Positions 52,690-60,910 of a stretch of DNA of 64,000 nt are shown one piece after another. The stretch spans positions 5,915,501 through 5,979,500 of the forward strand of contig NZ_CP062260.1 in assembly GCF_014863545.1 (NCBI RefSeq). Direction: 5' to 3'. This stretch comes from Paenibacillus sp. JNUCC32 (GTDB lineage: Bacteria > Bacillota > Bacilli > Paenibacillales > Paenibacillaceae). Under the pieces are notes generated by a model, which was given only the letters and a program-made list of their open reading frames with translations, ran no database searches and had not been told where the DNA came from. Position 1 is the first letter of the stretch, and every line of letters starts with the position of its first letter. The position numbers and the translations under genes are program-made.

Positions 52690-53460
52690 TTACGTCGACG
52701 CCGCTTTCTTCGCGGATCCCTGCCTCCAGCTGACAGGCTGCTCTGCGTCCCAGCGGAAGGTCCACGCCGCCGCTCCGAGAATGAGGATCGTAAAGCCGGT
52801 CAGGATGAGGAGCGGCATCCATATGCCGACGAAATCTCCCTGCGGATGGACTGCGATCGCCATGGCATCGACCAGATGGTGAAACGGCTGCAGCTGCCCC
52901 AGGGTGACGACCCATGATGGGGCATGTTCCAAAGAGTAGAAGGCTTCGCTGGTCAGCAGCATCGGAAAGCTCATCAAGTTCGAGATCATGTTGACATTGC
53001 CTTCGTCCCTGGACAGATTGGCAGCCAGAAAACCGAGCGCGGTAAAACAGACGGTGCCGATCAGCAGTACGAGCAGCATCAGCGCCAGTCCCGTGAGGCT
53101 CAACTGCACCCCAAGAAGAAGCAGGCTCATGAGAATCACGCAGGCGCTGACGAGCAGTGCCAGCACGGTTCGTGCCCCTGTCATTGCGGCAATGAAGGAG
53201 ACGGTTCGAAAGGGCGTCGCCCGCAGCAGCTTGTAGATGCCCCGGTTGCGCTGGGCCATGACGTTAAAAGCGGTGACCATAGTAGCCCCGAACAGGATGT
53301 TGGTTGTCAGCACGCCTGCGAGAAGTCGGTGGGAGTAGGCCGCATCATGGAAGTAAAGACCCAATCCGACCAGCATGGCGATTGGAAAAACGATGTTCCA
53401 AACCAGGGTGTGGGTATCGCGGAACATGCTCCGCAGCATCGTTGCCATAATCATGCGCAT
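52690..53460 (-). CDS. ABC-2 type transporter permease
   Basis: 256 residues with six predicted membrane helices (MLRSMFRDTHTLVWNIVFPIAMLVGLGLYF is the first region) and the ABC-2 block LLVLLIGTVCFTALGFLAANLSRDEGNVNMISNLMSFPMLLTSEAFYSLE near residues 135-185. It forms the membrane part of a drug- or lipid-type exporter with the ATPase encoded 24 bases upstream. A Lys-rich C-terminus (RQGSAKKAAST) ends the protein. Confidence 0.88.
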   Translation of the reverse strand: MRMIMATMLRSMFRDTHTLVWNIVFPIAMLVGLGLYFHDAAYSHRLLAGVLTTNILFGATMVTAFNVMAQRNRGIYKLLRATPFRTVSFIAAMTGARTVLALLVSACVILMSLLLLGVQLSLTGLALMLLVLLIGTVCFTALGFLAANLSRDEGNVNMISNLMSFPMLLTSEAFYSLEHAPSWVVTLGQLQPFHHLVDAMAIAVHPQGDFVGIWMPLLILTGFTILILGAAAWTFRWDAEQPVSWRQGSAKKAAST

Positions 53461-53484
53461 ATCGATTCCTCCTAAGGTTTCTTT

Positions 53485-54210
53485 TTACTTGCATTCTCCA
53501 TTTTCGAGTTCCTCGGTCAATTGGATATACAGCTGTTCCAGGCTGTCCGTGCCGTAACGGCTGAGCAGCTCATCCGGCGTGCCGGAGGCCTGCACCTTTC
53601 CACCGCAGATAAGCACCAGCCGGGTGGCGAGTTTATGGACCTCCTCCATGTCATGCGAGGTGAATACGATGGAGGTGCCGGTATCCGCCAATGAACGGAT
53701 CAGCTCCCGGATATCCCGGCGGGCCCGCGGGTCCAGCGCTGCGGTGGGCTCGTCGAGGAACAGCAGCTTGGGGTCGTGGACCAGCGTCATGGCAATGGCG
53801 AGCCGTTTCTGCTGCCCCCCGGAGAGTCTGAGCGCATCGGTCCTGGCAGCCTCCGCAAGTCCGCATCGGTCCAGGTGCCGGATCAGCTCCGCGCCGCTGA
53901 GACGTTTGCCGTAGAAAGCCGCGAACATGCGCAGATTCTCCATGGCGGTAAATCCGGGAAAGAAGGGTGTGGACTGCAGCTGAAGCCCGATGTGCGGCGA
54001 AGGATCGGATGTCCAGTAGGTGACCGTACCGGCATCGGGGCGGCGCAGACCCAGCACCAGATCCAGCGTCGTTGATTTCCCCGCGCCGTTCGGCCCGATG
54101 ATCGCCAGCACTTCGCCTTCCCGTATGTTCAGAGTCACATCCCGTACGACCGTCCGCTGCCCATAGGTTTTTCTTAATCCCTTCGCTTGAATGAGTGTAG
54201 TTAACGTCAT
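53485..54210 (-). CDS. ABC transporter ATP-binding protein
   Basis: 241 residues. Walker A GPNGAGKST, Q-loop LQLQSTPFFPG, signature LSGGQQKRLAIAMTL, Walker B LLFLDEPTAALDP and H-loop FTSHDMEEVHKLA are all present. It is a DrrA/CcmA-type ATPase that powers the ABC-2 permease encoded downstream. The start follows AAGGAGC. A palindromic element that matches the one before the padR gene lies 35 bases upstream. Confidence 0.95.
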   Translation of the reverse strand: MTLTTLIQAKGLRKTYGQRTVVRDVTLNIREGEVLAIIGPNGAGKSTTLDLVLGLRRPDAGTVTYWTSDPSPHIGLQLQSTPFFPGFTAMENLRMFAAFYGKRLSGAELIRHLDRCGLAEAARTDALRLSGGQQKRLAIAMTLVHDPKLLFLDEPTAALDPRARRDIRELIRSLADTGTSIVFTSHDMEEVHKLATRLVLICGGKVQASGTPDELLSRYGTDSLEQLYIQLTEELENGECK

Positions 54211-54244
54211 TTTCGTTGCACGCTCCTTATTTGTCCAATGTTAT

Positions 54245-54262
54245 ATATCCAATGTTGGATAT
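54245..54262. promoter_or_regulatory. PadR operator before the ABC exporter operon
   Basis: ATATCCAATGTTGGATAT is a perfect 18-bp palindrome. A second copy with small changes occurs before padR at 54874-54893. Confidence 0.7.
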
Positions 54263-54297
54263 TTGCCGGAAATGAAAGCCGCAGCAGAAGCTGAGGC

Positions 54298-54822
54298 TTA
54301 TTCTTGAACGATTGCGATGATCTTGTGGAGAAAGGCGATATCCTGTTCCAGGATCGAAATCGCATTATCGAAGGTGGCAAGGGCGATCTTGGATAAGCCG
54401 TACTGGCCCTTGATTTCCTTACCCGAACGCCACTGGGCCAACGATTCCTCCACTTGCTTGAGATTCTGCTCCAGCAATTCCACCGCTTCCTCCTTAGGAA
54501 TGTCCTCGATCCAGACCAAACCGAGCGAAAAGTCGGATTTGACGGTGTGGGGAGGAAGCGTCAACGTCTCGCGGATCATCTGCTGGAATAGCTTCTCGCC
54601 TTCATCCGTGATGCTGTAAATTTTCCGGAGTCTCGCGCCGGTTCGCTCTTCGGCAGTGGCTGCAATCAACCCGTCGCTTTCCATCTTGTTCAGCGCGTAA
54701 TAGATCGAACCGGACAGGATATTCGTCCACAGGTCCATACGGCTGGCCTGAATGAGCTGCTGGATTTCATATCCGTGCATAGGACGCTGGCGAAGAAATG
54801 AAAGCAGGATGAGGTTGGTCAT
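54298..54822 (-). CDS. PadR family transcriptional regulator
   Basis: 174 residues. The PadR winged helix (LILLSFLRQRPMHGYEIQQLIQASRMDLWTNILSGSIYYALNKMESDGLIAATAEERTGARLRKIYSITDEGEKLF) spans about 3-80, followed by a helical C-terminal dimerisation part. The start follows AGGAAGTGATC. It sits upstream of an ABC-2 exporter on the same strand; matching palindromes before both units imply that it represses itself and the exporter, as LmrR does. Confidence 0.92.
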   Translation of the reverse strand: MTNLILLSFLRQRPMHGYEIQQLIQASRMDLWTNILSGSIYYALNKMESDGLIAATAEERTGARLRKIYSITDEGEKLFQQMIRETLTLPPHTVKSDFSLGLVWIEDIPKEEAVELLEQNLKQVEESLAQWRSGKEIKGQYGLSKIALATFDNAISILEQDIAFLHKIIAIVQE

Positions 54823-54873
54823 GTAGGATCACTTCCTTAGGATGTGTGTGAAGAATGATGAATTCCATTACTG

Positions 54874-54893
54874 AATATCCAACGTTGGTTATT
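54874..54893. promoter_or_regulatory. PadR operator before padR
   Basis: AATATCCAACGTTGGTTATT shares ATATCCAAYGTTGG with the element before the exporter genes and lies 52 bases upstream of the padR start. Confidence 0.65.
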
Positions 54894-55043
54894 CGATGGT
54901 TGTAATTATAAAGACGATGGAATCATTTGTCAACGATCCCCGATGAAATAGATATATGACATATGGATTGAATGAAAGCGATTTAACGTTTAGTCTAGTA
55001 GTGTGAACTAGTATGGCAGTTGGATGAGGAGGCTATAACGTCG

Positions 55044-56027
55044 ATGAATTACAGACAATTGGGAAATACGGAGCTTCACATTAGCGAGGTCAGCTTCGGC
55101 ACATGGGCGATCGGAGGCTCATGGGGGCAGACCGATGATCAGGAAGCCTTGAAGGGATTGGACCGCGCCATCGGCGAGGGCGTAAACTTCTTCGATACGG
55201 CCGACGTCTATGGAGACGGGCATGCCGAGGATTTGCTCGCGCGCGCAACCAAAGGGAAAGAAGATACCGTGCATGTGGCCACCAAGTTTTGCCGCGCCGG
55301 TGATATTCATGATCTTCAGACCTATTCCGAGGCGTCGATCCGCCGTTATTGCGAGGGCAGTCTGAAGCGGCTGCAGCGGGAGCGGATTGATCTTTATCAG
55401 GTTCACTGCCCTCCCTTCGAGGTGTTGAAGGACGGACGGGTGTTTGAAGTGCTGGACAAGCTGCAGGCCGAGGGGAAAATCCGGCATTACGGCGTCAGCG
55501 TGGAAACGGTGGAGGAAGGATTGTTCTGTCTTGGGGTACCGGGGGTGAGGTCCCTGCAGGTGATTTTCAATCTGTTCCGCCAAAAACCGCTGGCCCAGCT
55601 GCTCCCGAAGGCCAAAGCGTCGGGCGTCGGCATATTGGTGCGCTTGCCGCTCGCCAGCGGTTTGCTAACCGGAAAATTTACGGAGAGCACTACCTTCAGC
55701 GAGGGGGATCACCGAAATTTCAACGCGAACGGCGAGCAGTTTAACGTAGGCGAGACTTTTGCCGGCCTCCGATTCGAAAAAGGTGTCGAGCTCGCCAGAG
55801 AGCTCGCCTGGATTGCCGAGGGCCGAGGCGACATGGCTCGTGCATCCATGCGCTGGATTCTGGATTGCCCGGAGGTCACTGCCGTGATTCCCGGCTTCCG
55901 CAACGTCCGCCAGATCGAAGACAACCTGGGCACGCTGGACGTGCCTTCGTTCAGCATGGAGGAGAAAGAACGCCTTGCGCTTTTCTATCAGGAGCAGGTA
56001 GCCACGCACATCCGCGGCGCCTATTAA
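55044..56027 (+). CDS. Aldo/keto reductase
   Basis: 327 residues, TIM barrel. The catalytic tetrad is visible: Asp and Tyr in FFDTADVYGDGHAEDLL, Lys in VATKFC, and His in YQVHCPP. The cofactor-binding C-terminus reads AVIPGFRNVRQIEDNL. The enzyme reduces carbonyls with NADPH; the substrate is unknown. The start is the ATG 11 bases after GAGGAGG. It is a single gene with its own terminator. Confidence 0.92.
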   Translation: MNYRQLGNTELHISEVSFGTWAIGGSWGQTDDQEALKGLDRAIGEGVNFFDTADVYGDGHAEDLLARATKGKEDTVHVATKFCRAGDIHDLQTYSEASIRRYCEGSLKRLQRERIDLYQVHCPPFEVLKDGRVFEVLDKLQAEGKIRHYGVSVETVEEGLFCLGVPGVRSLQVIFNLFRQKPLAQLLPKAKASGVGILVRLPLASGLLTGKFTESTTFSEGDHRNFNANGEQFNVGETFAGLRFEKGVELARELAWIAEGRGDMARASMRWILDCPEVTAVIPGFRNVRQIEDNLGTLDVPSFSMEEKERLALFYQEQVATHIRGAY

Positions 56028-56050
56028 GCCGATTTCGAGAATAATAGGAG

Positions 56051-56080
56051 AGAAGCCTCCCGGTCATCGGGAGGCTTCTT
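56051..56080 (+). terminator. Terminator after the aldo/keto reductase gene
   Basis: AGAAGCCTCCCG (56051-56062) pairs perfectly with CGGGAGGCTTCT (56068-56079). Confidence 0.85.
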
Positions 56081-56134
56081 GTTTAGGGCGATGAGATGGA
56101 ATCAAACGAACGGAAGCTGCTGCAGCGCTGCTTT

Positions 56135-56175
56135 AAAGCATATCCTATGCTTTATCATGGAAATGATACTATAAT
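56135..56175 (+). promoter_or_regulatory. Promoter region of the ThrE genes with palindrome
   Basis: AAAGCATA-TCC-TATGCTTT (56135-56153) is a perfect inverted repeat in the -35 area of a promoter with -10 TATAAT (56170-56175). It is a good operator or activator candidate; no regulator is adjacent. Confidence 0.5.
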
Positions 56176-56224
56176 ATAGGCAAAGATTCTGAATCGGAAT
56201 GTGTTCAGCGGGAGGATTGTCGAT

Positions 56225-56980
56225 TTGAATGATTTGTTGAAGCGGGAGCATGACATTATCAAGGTCTGCTTGTTAGCAGGCAAAATCATGCTGCAGAGCG
56301 GCGCGGAGACCTATCGGGTCGAGGATACGATGATGCGGATCGCCGCGGCTTTCGGCGTTGAGAACAGCCACAGCTATATGACCCCGACGGGCATTATCTT
56401 CTCGGTGGAGGAGCCGCAGCATATTACGCGGCTTATTCGTATTTCGGATCGGACAACCAATCTCCATAAGATCGATCAGGTCAACAGCGTGTCCCGGAGC
56501 GTCAGCCTCGGCGAGCTGACGATGGAAGAGGCTTACCGGGCCCTGGAGCGAATCGAGCATGAGCAGGCCATTTATCCCACATGGGTGCTGATTCTACTGT
56601 CAGCGATCGCAAGCGGGTGCTTTCTCATCATGTTTCGCGGCATCTGGCCGGATTTCGTACCGGCGGCCGTTGCGGGCGGTCTGGGCTTCTCCTGCTTCGT
56701 ATTCATGCATCGGGTCATTCCCGTCCGGTTCTTCGCCGAATTCTCGGGTGCGCTCGTCATCGGCATAACCTCCGTTTGGATGGTCAGATTCGGATTCGGC
56801 CATCAGCTGGATACGATCATCATCAGTTCCGTGATGCCGCTGGTACCGGGCTTGCTGATCACGAATGCCATCCGCGATCTGATGGCGGGGCATCTGATAT
56901 CCGGCTTGTCCAAAGGGGCGGAGGCTTTTGTTACGTCCTTTGCCATCGGCGCGGGCATTGCGTTTACTTTGTCATTCTAA
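56225..56980 (+). CDS. Threonine/serine exporter, ThrE N-terminal half (DUF1212)
   Basis: 251 residues from the TTG 8 bases after GGGAGG. The soluble N-terminal part includes VCLLAGKIMLQSGAETYRVEDTMMRIA and SYMTPTGIIFSVEE; about five membrane helices follow from residue 118. This is the N-terminal half of ThrE; the C-terminal half is a separate gene 23 bases downstream, a split form common in Firmicutes. Together they export threonine and serine by proton or sodium coupling. Confidence 0.9.
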   Translation: MNDLLKREHDIIKVCLLAGKIMLQSGAETYRVEDTMMRIAAAFGVENSHSYMTPTGIIFSVEEPQHITRLIRISDRTTNLHKIDQVNSVSRSVSLGELTMEEAYRALERIEHEQAIYPTWVLILLSAIASGCFLIMFRGIWPDFVPAAVAGGLGFSCFVFMHRVIPVRFFAEFSGALVIGITSVWMVRFGFGHQLDTIIISSVMPLVPGLLITNAIRDLMAGHLISGLSKGAEAFVTSFAIGAGIAFTLSF

Positions 56981-57003
56981 GAGATGGGAAGGGTGGAGGG
57001 ATA

Positions 57004-57450
57004 ATGGTGGCAACCTTTTATATACAGCAGCTTATTACGAGTTTCGTTGCTTCGGCGGCCTTCGGGATCATCTTTAACGTACCCAAGAAAGCATTGCTGC
57101 AGTGCGGGTTTGCCGGCATGGTGGGCTGGCTGCTCTACATCATGCTTCAGGATATGAGGGTTGAGCCGGTGACGGCCACCGTAGTCGCGGCTTTTTGCGT
57201 GACGATGATCAGTCATTTTTTCGCCAAAAAATACAAGACTCCCATCATCGTGTTCAGCGTATCGGGGATTATTCCGCTCGTACCGGGCGGTGTCGCCTAT
57301 AATGCCCTTCGCCATGTGGCCCAGAATCAATTCGATCAGGCCGTCCAGCTGGGGGCCCAAGCGTTCATGATTTCAGGCGCCATCGCGCTGGGGTTGCTGC
57401 TGTCGGAGGTGACCAATCAGGTCATAAGGAAATGGTCGATAACCCGATAA
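57004..57450 (+). CDS. Threonine/serine exporter, ThrE C-terminal half (DUF3815)
   Basis: 148 residues, four membrane helices. It begins MVATFYIQQLITSFVASAAFGIIFNVPKKALLQCGFAGMVGWLLYIM and includes FSVSGIIPLVPGGVAYNALRH, the family signature. The ribosome-binding site GGTGGAGGG is close to the ATG. It is translated 23 bases after the ThrE N-terminal half and very likely forms one transporter with it. Confidence 0.9.
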   Translation: MVATFYIQQLITSFVASAAFGIIFNVPKKALLQCGFAGMVGWLLYIMLQDMRVEPVTATVVAAFCVTMISHFFAKKYKTPIIVFSVSGIIPLVPGGVAYNALRHVAQNQFDQAVQLGAQAFMISGAIALGLLLSEVTNQVIRKWSITR

Positions 57451-57716
57451 ACCAGTAACCCTGAAACCCGAACCCTGGCAACCCGAAACGAACCCGGTTT
57501 ATATGCGAAGCATGCGCTTCGATCCGGCGGGAAAATGCCCATGCTCCGACTCGTTATCATCCGGGGGAGGGACACCTATGCGTGTGTAATTGAATTGATG
57601 AACCAGCCGTATGTACGCATTTTGCGGGATACGGTTTTTTACGCGCTCGCCAAGGCGTGAATATCCGCCCCTCCTTCTTGCATTTTTTTACATTAGTTTC
57701 ATGTTATGCCTTTTTA
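57451..57716 (+). other. Intergenic region with terminator-like hairpin
   Basis: No gene is supported. CCGTAT (57607-57612) pairs with ATACGG (57629-57634), with inner CGCA/GCG pairing, followed by T6; this probably ends the thrE transcript. A GGGGGAGGG site stands before a three-codon frame (Met-Arg-Val-stop) at about 57575, which I do not consider a gene. Confidence 0.5.
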
Positions 57717-57745
57717 TTGTCCAAATCCTCGACATGCTATATAAT
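57717..57745 (+). promoter_or_regulatory. Promoter of the lytS-lytT genes
   Basis: TTGTCC (57717-57722), 17 bases, TATAAT (57740-57745), 117 bases before the kinase start. Confidence 0.7.
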
Positions 57746-57861
57746 CTTTCTTGCAAAAATGAAACCGTATTCAAAGGTGTTCTTCCCGTATCTACAGCGT
57801 TACCGAACGTCAGATGAAGATTCGATTCGATTCGAAGTCCATCAAAAAAAGAGGGATGTCC

Positions 57862-59628
57862 ATGCAGGAGCTGACGCTGCATTTGTTCGAACGGATGGGC
57901 ATGCTGCTCATCCTGACTTTTATACTGACGAGAATTCCGCTGTTCCGCCAATTGCTGGACCGCAAAGAGATGTCCGGCATGCGGATGTTCATCTATTCCG
58001 GCCTGTTCGGGCTCTTCGCCATCCTCGGGACCTATGCGGGCGTTGTCGTGGAGAACGGCGAGTCCAGTTCCTCCTTCTGGCTGATGCGGCTGACCGGAGA
58101 GCAGGCCCTGGCCCACTCCGCCCTGGTCGGGGTGGTGATCGGCGGACTGATTGGCGGTCCCCGCGTTGGCATCGGGGGCGGGCTTCTGGCAGGAGCCCAC
58201 CTCCTGTATATCGGAGGTGCCACGGGGCTGGCAGGCGCAATCGCCGTGCCGTTAACGGGAGCGCTGGCGGGAGGCGTGGCCCGATTCTTCTCGCAGGAGC
58301 GGGTCATCTCGCCGGCGAAAGCGTTATTCGTCGGCATGTTCGCTCCGATCCTGCTCATGGGGATGATTTTGATCTGTGCGGATGAGCCGGATCGTGCAGT
58401 GGAACTGGTCAACCTGATCGGCCTGCCGATGGTGCTGACGAACAGCATCTCCATTGCAATCTTTACGACGATGCTGCGGGTCGCGCTCACCGAGGAGGAA
58501 CGTGCAGCCGCGTATGAGACGGAGAAGGCATTCCATATCGCCGAATCGGCGCTCCCGCATCTGAAGCAGGGACTGACGTACCGTACGGCTCAGGCCGTGG
58601 CGGCCTTGCTGCTGCGAGAGCTGAAAACAGCGGCCGTCGCCATTACCGATACGGAGCGGTTCCTGGCCCATGCCGGCACAGCAAGCCGTATCCTTGATCC
58701 CGGAGAAGAGATCCAATCGGACTTGACCAAGAGCGTCATCGCGACCGGCGAGCTTCGGATCATCGAGAATGCGGAAGAGATCCAGCCCCGGCATCCGGCG
58801 CTCGGCGCCGCCATCCTTGTCCCGATCATAGAGGCGGGCCAGGTCGTGGGCGTCATTCAATTCTACTTCAAGCGGCCGGAGGATATCCGGCGCGTCGAGC
58901 TGGTGATGGCCCAGGGGCTGGGACAGCTGATTTCCTATCAGCTCGGGGCCACCGCACACGAGAAGATGAGCCATTTAATGAAAGAGGCGGAACTCAAGCT
59001 GCTGCAGGCGCAGATCAATCCGCACTTTCTATTCAATACCCTCAACGCGATTCATTCGTTGATTCGCACCGATCCGCTGCTGGCACGACATGCCACGATG
59101 CAGCTGGGGGCGTTCATGCGCCTGAACGTCAAGGTCATGGCGTCCCGCAGAACGACCATTCGCGAGGAGATGGAGCTGTTGAATGCCTATCTGGACATTA
59201 TACGGATCCGGTTCGAGGATCAGTTCTCGTTTGAGTGCCAGCTCGATCCCGCGCTTGGCGAGCTTATGATTCCGCCGGCAACGCTGCAAATGCTGGTGGA
59301 GAACAGCATTAAGCACGGCCTGCGCGACAAAGCGAGCGGAGGCGTCATTCGGCTGAGCCTAAGCCGGGCCGGTGATATGGCGGTTGTTCAACTGCGGGAC
59401 AACGGGATCGGCATTTCGCCGGAAGTGCTGGACAGCTTAGGCGATCAACCGATCATCGGCAGCGAGGGTACGGGAAACGGCATTTACAATATCAATCAGC
59501 GTTTAATCAGCATGTTTGGCAAAGAGGCCAGACTTATCGTGGAGAATCTGGCAGAGGGCGGCTGCAGCATATCCTTCAGCATCCCCTGCAGCTTGTCGGA
59601 AGGGAGCCGGTACCGTGAAGCGAATTAA
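57862..59628 (+). CDS. lytS: LytS-type sensor histidine kinase
   Basis: 588 residues from the ATG after AGAGGGATGTCC. A 5TM-LYT membrane sensor spans about 1-200 with multiple helices (YSGLFGLFAILGTYAGVV, GGPRVGIGGGLLAGAHLLYIGG). A GAF domain spans about 220-360. The His_kinase domain has His388 in QINPHFLFNTLNAIHSLI, and the ATPase has VENSIKHGLRD, DNGIGI and GTGNGIYNINQRL. In Bacillus, LytS/LytT responds to pyruvate; here the neighbour is an acetate-type symporter. It overlaps the regulator gene by 14 bases. Confidence 0.93.
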   Translation: MQELTLHLFERMGMLLILTFILTRIPLFRQLLDRKEMSGMRMFIYSGLFGLFAILGTYAGVVVENGESSSSFWLMRLTGEQALAHSALVGVVIGGLIGGPRVGIGGGLLAGAHLLYIGGATGLAGAIAVPLTGALAGGVARFFSQERVISPAKALFVGMFAPILLMGMILICADEPDRAVELVNLIGLPMVLTNSISIAIFTTMLRVALTEEERAAAYETEKAFHIAESALPHLKQGLTYRTAQAVAALLLRELKTAAVAITDTERFLAHAGTASRILDPGEEIQSDLTKSVIATGELRIIENAEEIQPRHPALGAAILVPIIEAGQVVGVIQFYFKRPEDIRRVELVMAQGLGQLISYQLGATAHEKMSHLMKEAELKLLQAQINPHFLFNTLNAIHSLIRTDPLLARHATMQLGAFMRLNVKVMASRRTTIREEMELLNAYLDIIRIRFEDQFSFECQLDPALGELMIPPATLQMLVENSIKHGLRDKASGGVIRLSLSRAGDMAVVQLRDNGIGISPEVLDSLGDQPIIGSEGTGNGIYNINQRLISMFGKEARLIVENLAEGGCSISFSIPCSLSEGSRYREAN

Positions 59629-60409
59629 AACGATGATAGCGGAAGACGAACGATTGGCAAGGGAGGAGCTGGCTTATTTGCTGGAACAGGAGCCCGATAT
59701 CGAGCTGCTTCCGCATGCCGCGAACGGACGTGAGCTGCTGGAGCTTGTCCCCTTGCGGCAGCCGGATGTCGTCTTTCTCGACGTTCATATGCCGGAGCTG
59801 GAAGGGTTGCAGGCGGCGCGCATGCTGAAGGCCTCCCCGATCTCGCCCTTGATTGTGTTTACGACGGCCTACGACGAGTATGCCGTTGAAGCGTTTGGCC
59901 TGAACGCGATCGATTACCTGCTGAAGCCTTACAGCCATATGCGGTTGAAAGAAACCCTGCAGCGAATTCGAAGCAGGATTCAGGAAGGGAATGCCTTCCC
60001 GAAACAGGAGGCTCACGATGCTATTCAGGCTGCTCCTTATCCATCCACGGAGGCTGCCGCCCGCAGCATGCGCGGCAAACTTCTGTTCGACGACGGGGAT
60101 AAACATGTGCTGGTTGATCCCGAGGCGATCCTGTACGCGGTGCGCGAGGAACGTGTCATTCGCGTATGGACGGCGGAAGGCCAGCGGATTACGAGCAAAA
60201 GCACCCTGCAGGAGCTGGAGGAGAAGCTTGCGGGTTACTCCTTCTTTCGCCCTCATCGCAGTTATCTGGTTAACGTGAACTGGATCGCGGAGCTCTCCCC
60301 TTGGCAGAACGGGGCTTACAACATCGTGCTGAAGGATGAGCAGCGGTCGATGATTCCATTGTCCCGGGAGGCTGCACGGGATTTGTTCCGGTTGCTCAGG
60401 GAGGCTTGA
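59615..60409 (+). CDS. lytT: LytT-type response regulator with LytTR DNA-binding domain
   Basis: 264 residues from GTG behind GGAAGGGAGCC. The receiver (1-125) has MIAEDE and phosphoacceptor Asp56 (VVFLDVHMPELEG), and FTTAYDEYAVEAFGLNAIDYLLKPY. The LytTR domain (about 163-262) has KLLFDDGDKHVLVDPEAILYAVREERVIRVWT, FFRPHRSYLVNVNWI and IPLSREAARDLFRLL. LytTR proteins bind pairs of 9-bp direct repeats; such a pair lies 65 bases downstream, before the DUF485/ActP genes. Confidence 0.93.
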   Translation: MKRIKTMIAEDERLAREELAYLLEQEPDIELLPHAANGRELLELVPLRQPDVVFLDVHMPELEGLQAARMLKASPISPLIVFTTAYDEYAVEAFGLNAIDYLLKPYSHMRLKETLQRIRSRIQEGNAFPKQEAHDAIQAAPYPSTEAAARSMRGKLLFDDGDKHVLVDPEAILYAVREERVIRVWTAEGQRITSKSTLQELEEKLAGYSFFRPHRSYLVNVNWIAELSPWQNGAYNIVLKDEQRSMIPLSREAARDLFRLLREA

Positions 60410-60473
60410 AAAAGGACAAAGAAAGACGCTCGAGTATGGCGGTTGCCTCCCGGTTCGGGCGGCATATCCGCCC

Positions 60474-60539
60474 TTTCGCGCACCCTGTCGGACGTTTCGC
60501 GCAGGAGCTGTGGTCGATGGCAATCCTCCCGTATATAAT
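60474..60539 (+). promoter_or_regulatory. LytTR-type direct repeats and -10 element before DUF485-actP
   Basis: TTTCGCGCA occurs at 60474-60482 and again at 60495-60503, with exactly 12 bases between, the spacing of AgrA-type LytTR sites. A -10 TATAAT is at 60534-60539 with no good -35, as expected for an activated promoter. Just after it, TAAAGCGCTTTCA (60545-60557) resembles half of a cre site. The preceding hairpin GGGCGG-CATAT-CCGCCC (60458-60474) may end lytT transcripts. Confidence 0.6.
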
Positions 60540-60604
60540 CATTCTAAAGCGCTTTCATTGATGAAAGACGCAATAGATCCTGATCGTTAATGGAGGGAAA
60601 GGCA

Positions 60605-60904
60605 ATGGAAGAAAAAAGCTATACCGAAGTATGGCATTCCGAAAAATTCAAAACGCTGCTCTCCCGCAAGAAACGGTTCATTATTCCGATGACCGTCTTT
60701 TTTCTTCTGTTTTATTTTGCGCTGCCGATCCTTACTTCGTACACCGACGTGTTGAATCACCCGGCGATCGGCCCGATCACGTGGGCATGGGTATTTGCCT
60801 TCGCCCAATTCGTCATGACATGGGTTCTGTGCATTCTCTACTCCCGCAAGGCGGCCCAGTTTGACCGAATGGTAGACGATATCAAAAAGGATATGGGGGC
60901 GTAA
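60605..60904 (+). CDS. DUF485 domain inner-membrane protein
   Basis: 99 residues. Two membrane helices (FIIPMTVFFLLFYFALPIL and WAWVFAFAQFVMTWVLCILY) with HSEKFKTLLSRKKRF before the first, the DUF485 signature. The start is ATG after AAAGG. It lies 6 bases before an ActP-type symporter gene, the fixed pairing seen for YjcH and ActP; it is thought to be an accessory subunit, but its role is not known. Confidence 0.93.
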   Translation: MEEKSYTEVWHSEKFKTLLSRKKRFIIPMTVFFLLFYFALPILTSYTDVLNHPAIGPITWAWVFAFAQFVMTWVLCILYSRKAAQFDRMVDDIKKDMGA

Positions 60905-60910
60905 TCGACT

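Noticed and set aside
54970..54985. GAAAGCGATTTAAC as a cre site before the aldo/keto reductase
   Set aside because: It breaks the consensus at the invariant CGY centre and beyond.
57565..57590. Very short frames (Met-Arg-Val-stop) behind GGGGGAGGG before a terminator-like hairpin, as a possible drug-sensing leader for lytS
   Set aside because: The lytS-lytT promoter lies downstream of the hairpin, so such a leader could not control it.
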